Shown: positions 45,752 through 54,187 of the stretch, piece after piece
How the letters are laid out: the number at the start of each line of letters is the position of its first letter
Numbering within the stretch: the stretch's first letter is position 1
NCBI GenBank assembly: GCA_003001975.1
Contig: PVUG01000020.1
Coordinates: forward strand, 1 to 60,060
Direction of reading: 5' to 3'
Origin: Martelella mediterranea
Lineage (GTDB): Bacteria; Pseudomonadota; Alphaproteobacteria; Rhizobiales; Rhizobiaceae
Length of the DNA: 60,060 nucleotides
Made by a program: the position numbers and the translations under genes
The notes under the pieces: generated by a model
The model's database searches: none
What the model was told of the DNA's origin: nothing
Seen by the model: the letters and a program-made list of their open reading frames with translations, nothing else

Positions 45752-46180
45752 TCAGCGCTCCACCAGCTCGATCAGAATGCCATCGGGGTCGCGGCAGAAC
45801 GCCACCTTGCTGATGATATCCCGGTTATAGGCCTGACGCGGAGCCTCGACCATTTCCACACCCGCCGCTTCCAGCCTGCGGTAAAGCGTTTCGACATCAT
45901 CGAAGCAGAAGGTCAGGTGGCGCAGGCCGGCGCGGCCGGCGGCAACGTCTTCCGCCTGAAGCGCGCCTGTGGCCGGGCCCATGATCTCCAGCATGGCATT
46001 GCCCGCATCGAGGAAACAGAGCTGGTGGCCGGCCGGCCGCCGGTCGACCGGTTCCCCATCGGACCGCTCGTCGCCCGACCGGCGCACGACCAGCTTCAGG
46101 CCCAGTAGATCGACATAGAAATTCAGGCTCTTGTCGATATTGCTGACGGTCATGCCGACATGTTCGAAGCCCTTCAACAT
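45752..46180 (-). CDS. VOC-superfamily (glyoxalase-like) protein
   Basis: A 142-residue protein with two beta-alpha-beta-beta-beta modules of the vicinal oxygen chelate fold. It begins MLKGFEHVGMTVSNIDKSLNF with putative metal ligand H7, has HLTFCFDD mid-protein and ends DPDGILIELVE with the terminal glutamate ligand. Members include glyoxalase I, epimerases and dioxygenases. GAGGAGG lies upstream of the ATG at 46180. It is last in the operon after the FadR-type regulator (16-bp gap), so it may process a sugar-derived keto acid or aldehyde. Confidence 0.88.
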   Translation of the reverse strand: MLKGFEHVGMTVSNIDKSLNFYVDLLGLKLVVRRSGDERSDGEPVDRRPAGHQLCFLDAGNAMLEIMGPATGALQAEDVAAGRAGLRHLTFCFDDVETLYRRLEAAGVEMVEAPRQAYNRDIISKVAFCRDPDGILIELVER

Positions 46181-46196
46181 GGATTTCAGAACCTCC

Positions 46197-47009
46197 TCAT
46201 TCGTCCGTTTCGCCGGATGAGAACTGCCCGAGTTCATCGGCCTTCAAAAGCTCATCCTTGACGTTGTTGATATGGCGCGCCATGGCGTCGCGCGCTGCTT
46301 CGCTGTTTCGCATTTTCAGCGCTGCAACGATGGCGTAGTGATCGCCGATCCAGAGCGCCCGCAGGCGCGGTGCGTGAATATAGCGATGAACCCGCTGCCA
46401 CATGCGCGAGGAATCCCGCTGGTCCCACAACGCCTGCACCATCGACAGGATAATGGCGTTGCCGGTCATGTTGGCGATGGAGAGATGAAACTCCCGATCC
46501 CCCTTCTCGTTGACGGCCACTTCGTCGGTTTCGAGCTGCATGCGCTCGATACAGTCTTCCAGCTCCATGATATCGTAGCGCGTGGCGCGCTCGGCCGCGA
46601 ATGCTGCGGCACTCGTTTCCAGGGCAAGCCGCGCCTCCAGCAGCTCGAAAGGACCGGGACCGATATCGGTGTTGAGCGCATCGAAGGAGAGCGCGTTGAC
46701 ATGCGCCGGCAGCACGATGATGCCCGCCCGACCGCGCACCTCGACAATGCCGCGCATTTCAAGCGCGATGACCGCCTCGCGCACAACCGTGCGGCTGACT
46801 TCAAGCTGCTCGGCAAGTTCCCGTTCGGACGGCAGGTGCCAGTCGGGCGTCGCCTGGTTTTCCTCGATCATCCGGGCGATCCGCCGGGCAACGACCTGAT
46901 AGAGCCGTTTGGCGGCCAGCAGGCGCACCTTGCGGCCATCGCCAGCCCGTTCCTCCCCGTCCTTTCGGTTTTCCTGCACGGCGTTCGCTATCCTTGTTGT
47001 GGCAGCCAC
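46197..47009 (-). CDS. FadR-subfamily GntR regulator (FCD)
   Basis: A regulator of about 270 residues. The winged HTH reads YQVVARRIARMIEENQ, LPSERELAEQLEVSRTVVREA and VEVRGRAGIIV, followed by the FadR/FCD effector domain (FELLEARLALETSAAAFAAERAT, REFHLSIANMTGN, DHYAIVAAL, MARHINN). It starts with GTG at 47009, overlapping the preceding oxidoreductase gene by 22 bp, with no clear ribosome site, so translation is probably coupled. A palindrome of FadR-subfamily type lies upstream of the operon at 49310. Confidence 0.92.
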   Translation of the reverse strand: MAATTRIANAVQENRKDGEERAGDGRKVRLLAAKRLYQVVARRIARMIEENQATPDWHLPSERELAEQLEVSRTVVREAVIALEMRGIVEVRGRAGIIVLPAHVNALSFDALNTDIGPGPFELLEARLALETSAAAFAAERATRYDIMELEDCIERMQLETDEVAVNEKGDREFHLSIANMTGNAIILSMVQALWDQRDSSRMWQRVHRYIHAPRLRALWIGDHYAIVAALKMRNSEAARDAMARHINNVKDELLKADELGQFSSGETDE

Positions 47010-48061
47010 GAGCCATAGAGCGGGTGGTCTGCCGTAATCGGCATCGGCGTGGCGCGGCCGGTGCGATCGGAATGGTAGGCCGCCGTTACCAGTTCCAGAG
47101 AATTGCGGGCATCGTCAAGCGTGACGGGCGGTTCGCCGCCTTCGACAAGCGCGTGATAAAACAGTTCGAACTGGCGGGTATAGCCATCCTCGGTCTTCGG
47201 CATTTCGGCAAACGCCGCCTCCACCAGCCTCTGGTGAGCCTCGTCCCCGGCAGTAAACCGCCAGGGGTCACGGGCCACGGTATACGGCTCAAGAATGCTT
47301 TCCACCGTCACCTTCTCGAAGCAGAAGCGCAGGCGGGAAATCTCCTCATGCGAATTGAGTGTCATGGACAAGGCAGCCAGCGAACCATTTTTCATCCGCA
47401 CCGCCAGCGCCATCGTATCCTCGGTCTCAATCGGATTGTTGAGCGTAGCGCCATAGGCAAAGACCTCATCGCAGGGACCGTGAATGTAATTCAGCATGTC
47501 ATGGGCGTGAATGGCATGCCCCAGCAAACCGCCGCCAAGCTCGGTCTTCCACTTGCCGCGCCATTCGACGGCAAAATATTCAGGCGGCCGCCACCAATGC
47601 GTCTCGATCGTGGTCAGGAAGGCACGGCCCGTCAGACCAAGTTCGACAAGGCGCTTCAGTTTCTGCAGCCCCGCGCCGTAGCGATACTGAAAGATCGGCA
47701 TGATGGTCCTGCCCGTTGCCCTGGCGACATCGCTGATCGCATCGATATCGGCGACCGAGCCGAACAGCGGCTTTTCGCAGATCACATGCTTGCCGGCCTC
47801 AAGCGCCCGCCGGCTCAGATCGAAATGGCTGTGCGGCGGGGTGCAGATATCGATGATGTCGATATCGTCGCGGGCAAACAGCGTATCCACATCCTGCGTG
47901 TATTCCGGTATGCCGAATTCATCGCACAGCTTGCGCCCGCGGTCCTCATCCAGTGAGCACAGCACGGGCACATCGAAAAGCTCTGCATTCCATTTAAACC
48001 CTGTCAGATGCCGCTCGGCGATGCCGGCGCCAATGACGGCGACACGAAACTTCCTGGTCAT
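46988..48061 (-). CDS. Gfo/Idh/MocA-family oxidoreductase
   Basis: A 357-residue NAD(P)-dependent dehydrogenase. The Rossmann N-terminus is FRVAVIGAGIAERHLTGF, the cofactor/catalytic loop is VICEKPLFG (EKP motif), and the C-terminal alpha/beta domain includes the GGGLLGHAIHAHDMLNY segment, whose histidine is the usual catalytic base region. Family substrates are sugars, inositols or their acids. It lies 9 bp after the second such oxidoreductase gene. Confidence 0.93.
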   Translation of the reverse strand: MTRKFRVAVIGAGIAERHLTGFKWNAELFDVPVLCSLDEDRGRKLCDEFGIPEYTQDVDTLFARDDIDIIDICTPPHSHFDLSRRALEAGKHVICEKPLFGSVADIDAISDVARATGRTIMPIFQYRYGAGLQKLKRLVELGLTGRAFLTTIETHWWRPPEYFAVEWRGKWKTELGGGLLGHAIHAHDMLNYIHGPCDEVFAYGATLNNPIETEDTMALAVRMKNGSLAALSMTLNSHEEISRLRFCFEKVTVESILEPYTVARDPWRFTAGDEAHQRLVEAAFAEMPKTEDGYTRQFELFYHALVEGGEPPVTLDDARNSLELVTAAYHSDRTGRATPMPITADHPLYGSWLPQQG

Positions 48062-48070
48062 GATCGCCCC

Positions 48071-49090
48071 CTACCCTGCCCGGCGCGGGGAAATGTTCTC
48101 GGCCTTCGCCTGCGCTGCGAGCGACAGCCGGCAAACCTCGAAAACGTGATCCTGGCTCATCGCGGTTTCGGTGCGATCGCGCACATCGGCAATAAATTGA
48201 CCAAAATATTCAATCGGCTCAGCCGAGCAGTCGATATATTCGACGCCCGCCTGATTGACGAGGAACAGATGATCCTTGCCCGGTTTGCCGGCAATATCGA
48301 TATATTTGCGCAGTTCGATATAGCCATCGGTCCCCAGTATGGTCAGCCGGCCGTCTCCCCATGTCGACAGGCCTTCGGGCGTGAACCAGTCGACACGGAT
48401 ATAGCCGGAAGCATGATCGCTGCGCAGCAGCACTTCACCGAAATCCTGAAACGCCGCGTGCTGTTCGGTCCCGAAATTGCCGATGCTCGATGCGGTGACT
48501 TCGCCCGTCGCAGAGCCGGTGAAAAACAGGAACTGATCGATCTGGTGGGAGGCGATATCGACGATGATGCCGCCAAAGCGCTCCGGCTTGAAGAACCAGT
48601 CCGGGCGCTTCTCGAACTGTTTGCGGTGCGGCCCCATGCCGAGCGTCTGCACCACCGTGCCGATGGCCCCCTCACGGACCAGCTTGCCGGCCTTGACGGC
48701 AGAACGCACGCACAGACGTTCGGAAAAGCAGATCGAGAAAATCCGCCCGGTGCTTTCGACCGTGGCCTTGACGGCGGCAAGCTGCTCCGGCGTGGTCACA
48801 CCGGGCTTGTCGACCATCACATCCTTGCCCGCTTCCATGGCGCGGATCGCAAGATCGGCACGGTCGGCGGGGATGGCGGCGATGCAGATGACGTCGATAT
48901 CGGGATCAGCGAAAATCGCATCCCGGTCGATTACCGGAATGTCCGGATATGTCTCCCTGAAACCATCGACAAGAGCCGGAACGGAAGTCTTGTCACAATA
49001 GCCGACGAACTCTCCTCCGGCGGCAAGCAATCCCTTGACCTGATCGAAAATATGCCCGTGGTCGATCCCCACGACAGCAAATCGCAGCAT
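48071..49090 (-). CDS. Gfo/Idh/MocA-family oxidoreductase, first of operon
   Basis: A 339-residue enzyme starting MLRFAVVGIDHGHIFDQVKG. The usual GAG of the Rossmann turn is GIDHGH and the EKP motif is DKPGVT, as in an atypical branch of the family; the C-terminal domain keeps GGIIVDIASHQIDQFLFF. It heads the leftward unit of four genes (two oxidoreductases, regulator, VOC). The pair suggests sequential or epimerising oxidation of one polyol or sugar. Confidence 0.9.
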   Translation of the reverse strand: MLRFAVVGIDHGHIFDQVKGLLAAGGEFVGYCDKTSVPALVDGFRETYPDIPVIDRDAIFADPDIDVICIAAIPADRADLAIRAMEAGKDVMVDKPGVTTPEQLAAVKATVESTGRIFSICFSERLCVRSAVKAGKLVREGAIGTVVQTLGMGPHRKQFEKRPDWFFKPERFGGIIVDIASHQIDQFLFFTGSATGEVTASSIGNFGTEQHAAFQDFGEVLLRSDHASGYIRVDWFTPEGLSTWGDGRLTILGTDGYIELRKYIDIAGKPGKDHLFLVNQAGVEYIDCSAEPIEYFGQFIADVRDRTETAMSQDHVFEVCRLSLAAQAKAENISPRRAG

Positions 49091-49309
49091 TTGACGTATC
49101 CTCCGCTATGCCCAGACCGCCACGCAGCCGACCGCACAAACCAGCCGGCAACCGCAGCATCACCTCCACTTTGGACAGACCAGATATAATTGTGGCGATT
49201 TTGTCAAGACAGATACTACCGCGTAAACGGTTCAAAATGGCCAAAATAATAGCTATTTCGGGAGAATGAGCGCGATCTTGATGCTTCGAGAAATTCAGTA
49301 ATTTTTCTT

Positions 49310-49322
49310 TTGGTCTAACCAA
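49310..49322. promoter_or_regulatory. Candidate FadR-subfamily operator
   Basis: TTGGTctaACCAA is a perfect 5-3-5 palindrome that fits the general FadR-subfamily pattern T-x-GT-(3)-AC-x-A. It is 220 bp upstream of the oxidoreductase operon that encodes such a regulator. An AT-rich block (49195-49325) around it probably contains the promoter. Confidence 0.55.
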
Positions 49323-49567
49323 TAAATGCCAGGGAAAGAGCCGTGACGGGACTGAGCGATGATAGACACAGCGACGAACAAACGCCGCCCCGAAATTCGA
49401 ACAGGCCTCATTCGGAGAGCGGAGAAACCGAACCTGAGCATCCTTCGTGCTGGGCACGTGCTTCCTCGCCTTCCCCTACAAAGGTCCGTGAAACGGTTAG
49501 GCCAGGCACGCCTTGCCGGGATCAAGAGGAACGCATACACTCCGGGCTTGCCCGCGACCGATACGAC

Positions 49568-49582
49568 TGACTGCGGCAGTCA
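49568..49582. promoter_or_regulatory. Short palindrome upstream of the RpiR gene
   Basis: TGACTG and CAGTCA flank CGG, 53 bp before the regulator start codon. It could be an autoregulatory site or a leader hairpin. The rest of the 544-bp spacer 49091-49634 contains the site at 49310 and no recognisable gene. Confidence 0.3.
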
Positions 49583-49634
49583 TCCGACAAACGGCATTGC
49601 CGTGCGTTCATCCGCAATCCCGAATGACAGACAC

Positions 49635-50510
49635 ATGCCAAAACGCTCTCTCGAAGCCCGCATCTATGCAATCTATGAGACCCTGACGCCGGCGGAAAAG
49701 CGGCTTGCGGAGGTTCTGCTGCAATTCCAGATGGACCTGCCGAGCTATACGGCGGGCGAACTGGCGGAGAAGGCGCATGTTTCCAAGGCAACGGCCGCCC
49801 GCCTGATCCGCACACTTGGTTACAAGACCTATCCCGATGCCAAGCGGCAGATCCGCGAAGACCAGCACTGGGGATCGCCCCGCGCCGGGCTGGCCGATGC
49901 CAGCGAACCGGCCCCCGCCAAACTGTCGATCGCGACGACGATGCAGATGGATCTGAACAATATCCGCGCCACGGCGGAAGGCTTGCCGGAAAAGACGCTT
50001 GAGGAAGCGAGCAAGGCGATCATTGCGGCAAAGCGGGTCTGGATCATGGGGCTGCGCAGCGGCTATGGGCTGGCGCATCAGGCCGCACATTATTTGACGC
50101 TGATGAAAAGCGATGTGCATGTCATTCCGACCGGCGGCGCCAGCTACTCCCATGAGATCGCATCGATTACCAAGGGCGACGTTCTTCTGGTGATTGCCTT
50201 TCGCAGGCGTCCGCGCCTGTTGCCGACAATTCTGAAAGAGGCCCGCGCCGCCGGAGCGGTCACGATCCTGATTACCGATCTCAGCGCGGCCGAGAGCGCC
50301 AAGGCGGCCGAACATGTGCTGCGCTGCCATTGTCAGTCGCCCTCGCCGTTCAACTCCTTCGTCGCGGCGCTCACCATCATCAACTATCTGGCCTGGAGCG
50401 TGGCGACGGGCATGGGCGATGACAGCCTCAAGCGCTACGAGCGTATCGACTGGCTGGTGAAGCGGCTGGACGATGTTTCGACGCCGCAGACCAAGGGCGG
50501 CCCCGTCTGA
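49635..50510 (+). CDS. RpiR-family regulator with SIS domain
   Basis: A regulator of 291 residues. The N-terminal HTH_6 domain reads LEARIYAIYETLTPAEKRLAEVLL and AGELAEKAHVSKATAARLIRTLGY. The C-terminal SIS domain (about 125-260) includes RVWIMGLRSGYGLAHQAAHYL and TKGDVLLVIAFRRRP and would bind a phosphosugar or similar ligand. I use the ATG at 49635 because the HTH begins shortly after it; the frame is open to 49359 but those residues look non-coding. It converges with the racemase gene (18-bp gap) and is the likely regulator of the leftward cluster up to 57859. Confidence 0.92.
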   Translation: MPKRSLEARIYAIYETLTPAEKRLAEVLLQFQMDLPSYTAGELAEKAHVSKATAARLIRTLGYKTYPDAKRQIREDQHWGSPRAGLADASEPAPAKLSIATTMQMDLNNIRATAEGLPEKTLEEASKAIIAAKRVWIMGLRSGYGLAHQAAHYLTLMKSDVHVIPTGGASYSHEIASITKGDVLLVIAFRRRPRLLPTILKEARAAGAVTILITDLSAAESAKAAEHVLRCHCQSPSPFNSFVAALTIINYLAWSVATGMGDDSLKRYERIDWLVKRLDDVSTPQTKGGPV

Positions 50511-50528
50511 GGCTTCCGCCGTGCGGTT

Positions 50529-51242
50529 TTATTCCGCGGCCAGAAGCTGTGTCCGCGTCGGCGGCGACCACACGCCTGTCTTTGCGGTGGGCAGCCCGCA
50601 CCGCACCAGCGTCTCGGCCAGACCGACGGCGGCAGAAACGCCATCGACGACGGGAATGCCGTGACGCGCCTGAAGATCGCGGGCAAAGCCCGCCATGCCG
50701 GCGCATCCAAGCGCGACACCTTCCGCACCCGCCGCGATGCCCTTTTCGATGAAGGCCGAGATGGTCTCGAATGCCCCGCTTTTCGGGTCTTCCAGAGCCA
50801 GAACCGGAATGTCCGAAGCAAAGACCTTGCGGCAGCGCCGGTCAAAACCATAACGCAGGATATTGTCCTCGATCACCGGCGCCGAGCGTGACAGCGTCGT
50901 CACCACGCAGAAGCTGTGGGCCAGCAGCGTGACGGCGTGGAAGGACGCCTCGCCGATGCCGATCACCGGCCGGGTGGCGACAGCCCGCGCGGCATCGAGG
51001 CCGGTATCGTCGAAACAGGCAATCACATGCGCATCCGCCCCTTCGGCTTCCGCCGCTACAATCGCCTTCAAGAGGCCCGGCACGGCCAGCGCGCCGTCGA
51101 AAGGCCCCTCGATGGCATCCGGGCCGCACAGCGACTGGCGCCCCAGTATCTCCGTATCCCTGCCGACAACAGCTTTTGCCGCATCGGCGATGCGGGCCGT
51201 CATGGATGGCGTCGTATTGGGGTTGATGACTGCGATACGCAT
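50529..51242 (-). CDS. Asp/Glu/hydantoin racemase family protein
   Basis: A 237-residue racemase starting MRIAVINPNTTPSMT. The two catalytic cysteines of hydantoin racemases are present: C76 in ACFDDTGLDAAR and C180 in LGCAGM. Enzymes of this branch racemise 5-substituted hydantoins or allantoin; others act on aspartate, glutamate or maleate. It is the last gene of the seven-gene leftward cluster, 34 bp after the NMT1-like gene, so it probably acts on the imported compound. Confidence 0.9.
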   Translation of the reverse strand: MRIAVINPNTTPSMTARIADAAKAVVGRDTEILGRQSLCGPDAIEGPFDGALAVPGLLKAIVAAEAEGADAHVIACFDDTGLDAARAVATRPVIGIGEASFHAVTLLAHSFCVVTTLSRSAPVIEDNILRYGFDRRCRKVFASDIPVLALEDPKSGAFETISAFIEKGIAAGAEGVALGCAGMAGFARDLQARHGIPVVDGVSAAVGLAETLVRCGLPTAKTGVWSPPTRTQLLAAE

Positions 51243-51276
51243 CGTCTTGTGCTCTTTTGCGGTGGAAGGGGCTTTT

Positions 51277-52170
51277 TCAGAAGATGGTCGGGCGACCGTC
51301 GATCAGCGTGTCATAGGCAATCGGGGTCTCGGTGAGGTGGCCGTCGCAGATACCGCCCTGCCAGCGGGCATAGGCGTCGGGGTCGATGCGCGGCGTCGTC
51401 CACATGCCGTTGGCGCGGTATATATCGGTCAGTTTCACCAGAAGATCGGGGGCAAATTTCGGGAAGGTTTCGGCGAGAAAATCGCGATACCCTTCCGCCT
51501 CGCGGGCAAGTATCCAGTCCATGCCGCGCTTCAGCGCCCGGGCGAAGCGGGTATGCGTCTCCAGCCACACATCGTCTGCCTCACCCTCGGTGTAATAGAC
51601 GCTCCAGGGGATATTGCCGCCGGTTATCGACAGCGGCTGCACGACATACCCGCCGCCGGCCTCCTCGAGCGTCACCGCAGAGGGATAATCGATGACGAGG
51701 TAATCGCCCATGCCGCCGACGAACAGGTCGGTCAGCATCTTGCCGTCAAGATCCTGCACGAAGCCGACCGTGGCCGGGTCAATGCCCTTTTCGCGCAGCA
51801 TCATCTTGATGAACAGGCCGACACTGGCGCCATTGCTGCCCTTCATCGCGATCACCTTCCCGGCCAGCGCGCCCCAGGCGAAATCTTCCGGCCGTTCGCG
51901 GCCGATGATCGCCAGAGGCGCGCGCGCGGCAACCTGCGCAAAGGGGACATAGCGCTTGCCGCGACCGTGGAACATCGACGGCACCCAGATGCCGCCCAAC
52001 GCCGCCTGCGCCTTGCCGGAACCGATATCGTCGAGAACCCGGTCCCAGGGCGACGGCACCTCGGCGGTGACATTCAGCCCTTCATCGGCAAAGAAACCCT
52101 GCCATACGGCGACATATTCGGGCAGGTAGTTGAGGCTGTGCCCGGTGGCGGTAATGTGAAAATTCTGCAT
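51277..52170 (-). CDS. NMT1/THI5-like substrate-binding protein without signal peptide
   Basis: A 297-residue protein of the NMT1/SsuA-type periplasmic-binding fold: HSLNYLPEYVAVWQGFFADEGLNV at the N-terminus, then GIWVPSMFHGRGKRYVPFAQ and GKVIAMKGSNGAS. Relatives are binding proteins for aliphatic sulfonates, taurine or thiamine precursors, or the HMP-P synthase THI5. There is no signal peptide upstream: the fold starts at residue 3 after MQNFHITATG, and AGAGAAG precedes the ATG. It may be a cytoplasmic enzyme or ligand-binding protein rather than a transporter subunit. It lies 29 bp after the ATPase gene. Confidence 0.85.
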   Translation of the reverse strand: MQNFHITATGHSLNYLPEYVAVWQGFFADEGLNVTAEVPSPWDRVLDDIGSGKAQAALGGIWVPSMFHGRGKRYVPFAQVAARAPLAIIGRERPEDFAWGALAGKVIAMKGSNGASVGLFIKMMLREKGIDPATVGFVQDLDGKMLTDLFVGGMGDYLVIDYPSAVTLEEAGGGYVVQPLSITGGNIPWSVYYTEGEADDVWLETHTRFARALKRGMDWILAREAEGYRDFLAETFPKFAPDLLVKLTDIYRANGMWTTPRIDPDAYARWQGGICDGHLTETPIAYDTLIDGRPTIF

Positions 52171-52199
52171 CGTCTTCTCTTTGTTATTTCATGCGCCGG

Positions 52200-53348
52200 T
52201 TATTTCAGGCGCTGGCCGTTTTCGACATCGAACAGAAGGACGTCGTCAGCGTCGTAATCCAGCGAGCACGACTGGCCGATTTCCATGCGCAGATGGCCGG
52301 AGACACGCACGAACACCAGCCCGGTTTCCAGCAGGCGGCCGTCGTCTTCCTCATCGCCGGTCATCAGCCGGCAGCCGATCACGGTTTCCGCGCCAAGGCG
52401 CTCGACCACCGAGACACGGGCCGGAAGCCGGCCCTTGCCCTGGCCAAGCAGCGACAGTTTTTCCGGGCGGATGCCGAAGGTGACTTCCCGGCGCTTCGGC
52501 AGCGGGGCGGGAAGCTCGGCGACAAGCTTTCCCGACAGTTTCAGCGTGTCGTCACGGATCGATGCCGGGACAAGGTTCATCGGCGGCGAGCCGACGAACT
52601 GGGCAACGAAGGTGTTGGCCGGCTGGTCGTAGATTTCGTCCGGCGTTCCGACCTGCTGCACCACGCCCTTGTTCATGATGATGATGCGGCTTGCCATGGT
52701 CATCGCCTCGACCTGGTCATGCGTCACATAGACGAATGTCTTGCCGACCTTGTGATGCAGGGCGGAGATCTCGGAGCGCATCTGGGTGCGCAGCTTGGCA
52801 TCGAGGTTGGAAAGCGGCTCGTCGAGAAGATAGAGCGAGGGGTTGCGCACCAGCGCACGCGCCAGCGCCACGCGCTGACGCTGGCCGCCGGAGAGGCTCG
52901 CCGGCCGGCGATCAAGCAGCGGCTCCAGCTCAAGCTGGCGGGCAATCTTCAAGGTCCGCTCGGCGATATCGGCGCGCTTCATCAGCCGCGCCCGGGCGAT
53001 CATGTTGACGACCGGCAGATGATACCATTTGCGGAAGGCATCCATGATCAGCGGAAAGGCGATATTCTCGCGCACGGTGGCATGCGGGTAGAGCGCATAG
53101 GTCTGGAACACGAAGGCGACGCCACGCTTCTTCGGCTGCCAGTCATTGGCAACCTCGCCGTTAAACAGCAGGTCGCCGGAGGAGATATCGCTGAGGCCTG
53201 CAATCATCCGCAACAGCGTGGACTTGCCGCAGCCGGAGGGGCCGAGAAGAACCAGAAACTCGCCGTCATGAATTTCGGCATCGAAGGTCTTGATAACGGT
53301 GTTGTCGCCAAATGTCTTGGAAACGTTCCTGAAGGTCAAAGCGGGCAT
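52200..53348 (-). CDS. ABC importer ATPase (MalK/UgpC type), RpiR cluster
   Basis: A 382-residue ATPase. Walker A is GPSGCGKST, signature LSGGQRQR, Walker B LYLLDEPLSNLDAKLR, and the switch is VTHDQVEAMTMA. A roughly 17-residue insert (FRKWYHLPVVNMIARAR) follows the Q-loop region, unlike the ATPase at 30197. The C-terminal TOBE-type domain includes FGIRPEKLSLL. It starts 5 bp after the permease stop and completes the importer. Confidence 0.94.
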   Translation of the reverse strand: MPALTFRNVSKTFGDNTVIKTFDAEIHDGEFLVLLGPSGCGKSTLLRMIAGLSDISSGDLLFNGEVANDWQPKKRGVAFVFQTYALYPHATVRENIAFPLIMDAFRKWYHLPVVNMIARARLMKRADIAERTLKIARQLELEPLLDRRPASLSGGQRQRVALARALVRNPSLYLLDEPLSNLDAKLRTQMRSEISALHHKVGKTFVYVTHDQVEAMTMASRIIIMNKGVVQQVGTPDEIYDQPANTFVAQFVGSPPMNLVPASIRDDTLKLSGKLVAELPAPLPKRREVTFGIRPEKLSLLGQGKGRLPARVSVVERLGAETVIGCRLMTGDEEDDGRLLETGLVFVRVSGHLRMEIGQSCSLDYDADDVLLFDVENGQRLK

Positions 53349-53353
53349 GAGCG

Positions 53354-54187
53354 TTATCCCTTGACGGCGCCGGAGGTGAGACCGGCCACGATTTTACGCT
53401 GGATAAGAAGAAAGAAGACGATGGCCGGAATGCTGAACACCAGCGCGGCCCCCATGACGGCGGACATCGGGGTTTCATACTGCCCGACGAAGGAGGCTAG
53501 CCCGACGCTTGCCGTCCACTTGTCGCGGTCCATGAGGAAGGTGGAGGCGAACAGGAATTCGTTCCACCCGGCAAAGAAGGACACGACGGCGGCTGCGGCC
53601 ATGCTGGGCATGATCAGCGGCAGGATGATCATCGTCAGAATGCTGAAGCGCGGGCAATTGTCGATGATCGCCGATTCCTCGATTTCGTAGGGAACCGCAT
53701 CCATCGCGCCCTTGAGTACGAAACAGGCGACCGGCAGCGAAAAACCGACATTGGCGAGAACCAGACCCGCAAGGCTGTTCAACAGGCCGAAGGTGATGAA
53801 CATCGCATAAAGCGGCACCAGAATGAGCGCCTCGGGCACGACCTGGGTGACGAAAAGGAGGAAGCCGACCAGCCCCTTGCCGTGAAAGCGGAAGCGGCTC
53901 AGCGCATAGCCCGCCAGCGAGCCGAGCGTCAGGCTGAGCACCGTGCCGCCGGCGGCAACCAGAAGCGTGTTGAACAGCCACAGCCCGATCGGGACCTGAT
54001 TGAGATCGTTGAAAAGCTGCGGGAAATGGCGCAACTGCAGCCAGATCACCTGACCGGAACCGTAAAGTTCGGAATTTTCCGACAGCGCGGTGGCGGCCAT
54101 CCAGTAGACGGGGAACCCGGCCAGCACGACGAGAACGCCGATCAGCAGGTAGCGCAAAAGCCGGAGCGTGAGTTTTTTCGTCGTCAT
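53354..54187 (-). CDS. ABC importer permease (MalG type), RpiR cluster
   Basis: A 277-residue six-helix permease. It starts MTTKKLTLRLLRYLLIGVL and has the EAA loop in the region EIEESAIIDNCPRFSILTMI, a degenerate version of EAAxIDG. Its ATG at 54187 overlaps the TGA of the preceding permease by one base, so translation is coupled. The open frame continues upstream in this phase but overlaps the real upstream gene. Confidence 0.93.
   Translation of the reverse strand: MTTKKLTLRLLRYLLIGVLVVLAGFPVYWMAATALSENSELYGSGQVIWLQLRHFPQLFNDLNQVPIGLWLFNTLLVAAGGTVLSLTLGSLAGYALSRFRFHGKGLVGFLLFVTQVVPEALILVPLYAMFITFGLLNSLAGLVLANVGFSLPVACFVLKGAMDAVPYEIEESAIIDNCPRFSILTMIILPLIMPSMAAAAVVSFFAGWNEFLFASTFLMDRDKWTASVGLASFVGQYETPMSAVMGAALVFSIPAIVFFLLIQRKIVAGLTSGAVKG

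Noticed and set aside
49359-49634. N-terminal extension of the RpiR regulator
   Set aside because: The 92 additional residues are rich in R/T/P with no family match, and the HTH begins just after the ATG at 49635.
50863-53690. Long plus-strand open frames opposite the racemase, NMT1-like and ATPase genes
   Set aside because: The minus-strand genes have complete motif sets and ribosome sites; the plus-strand translations show nothing recognisable.
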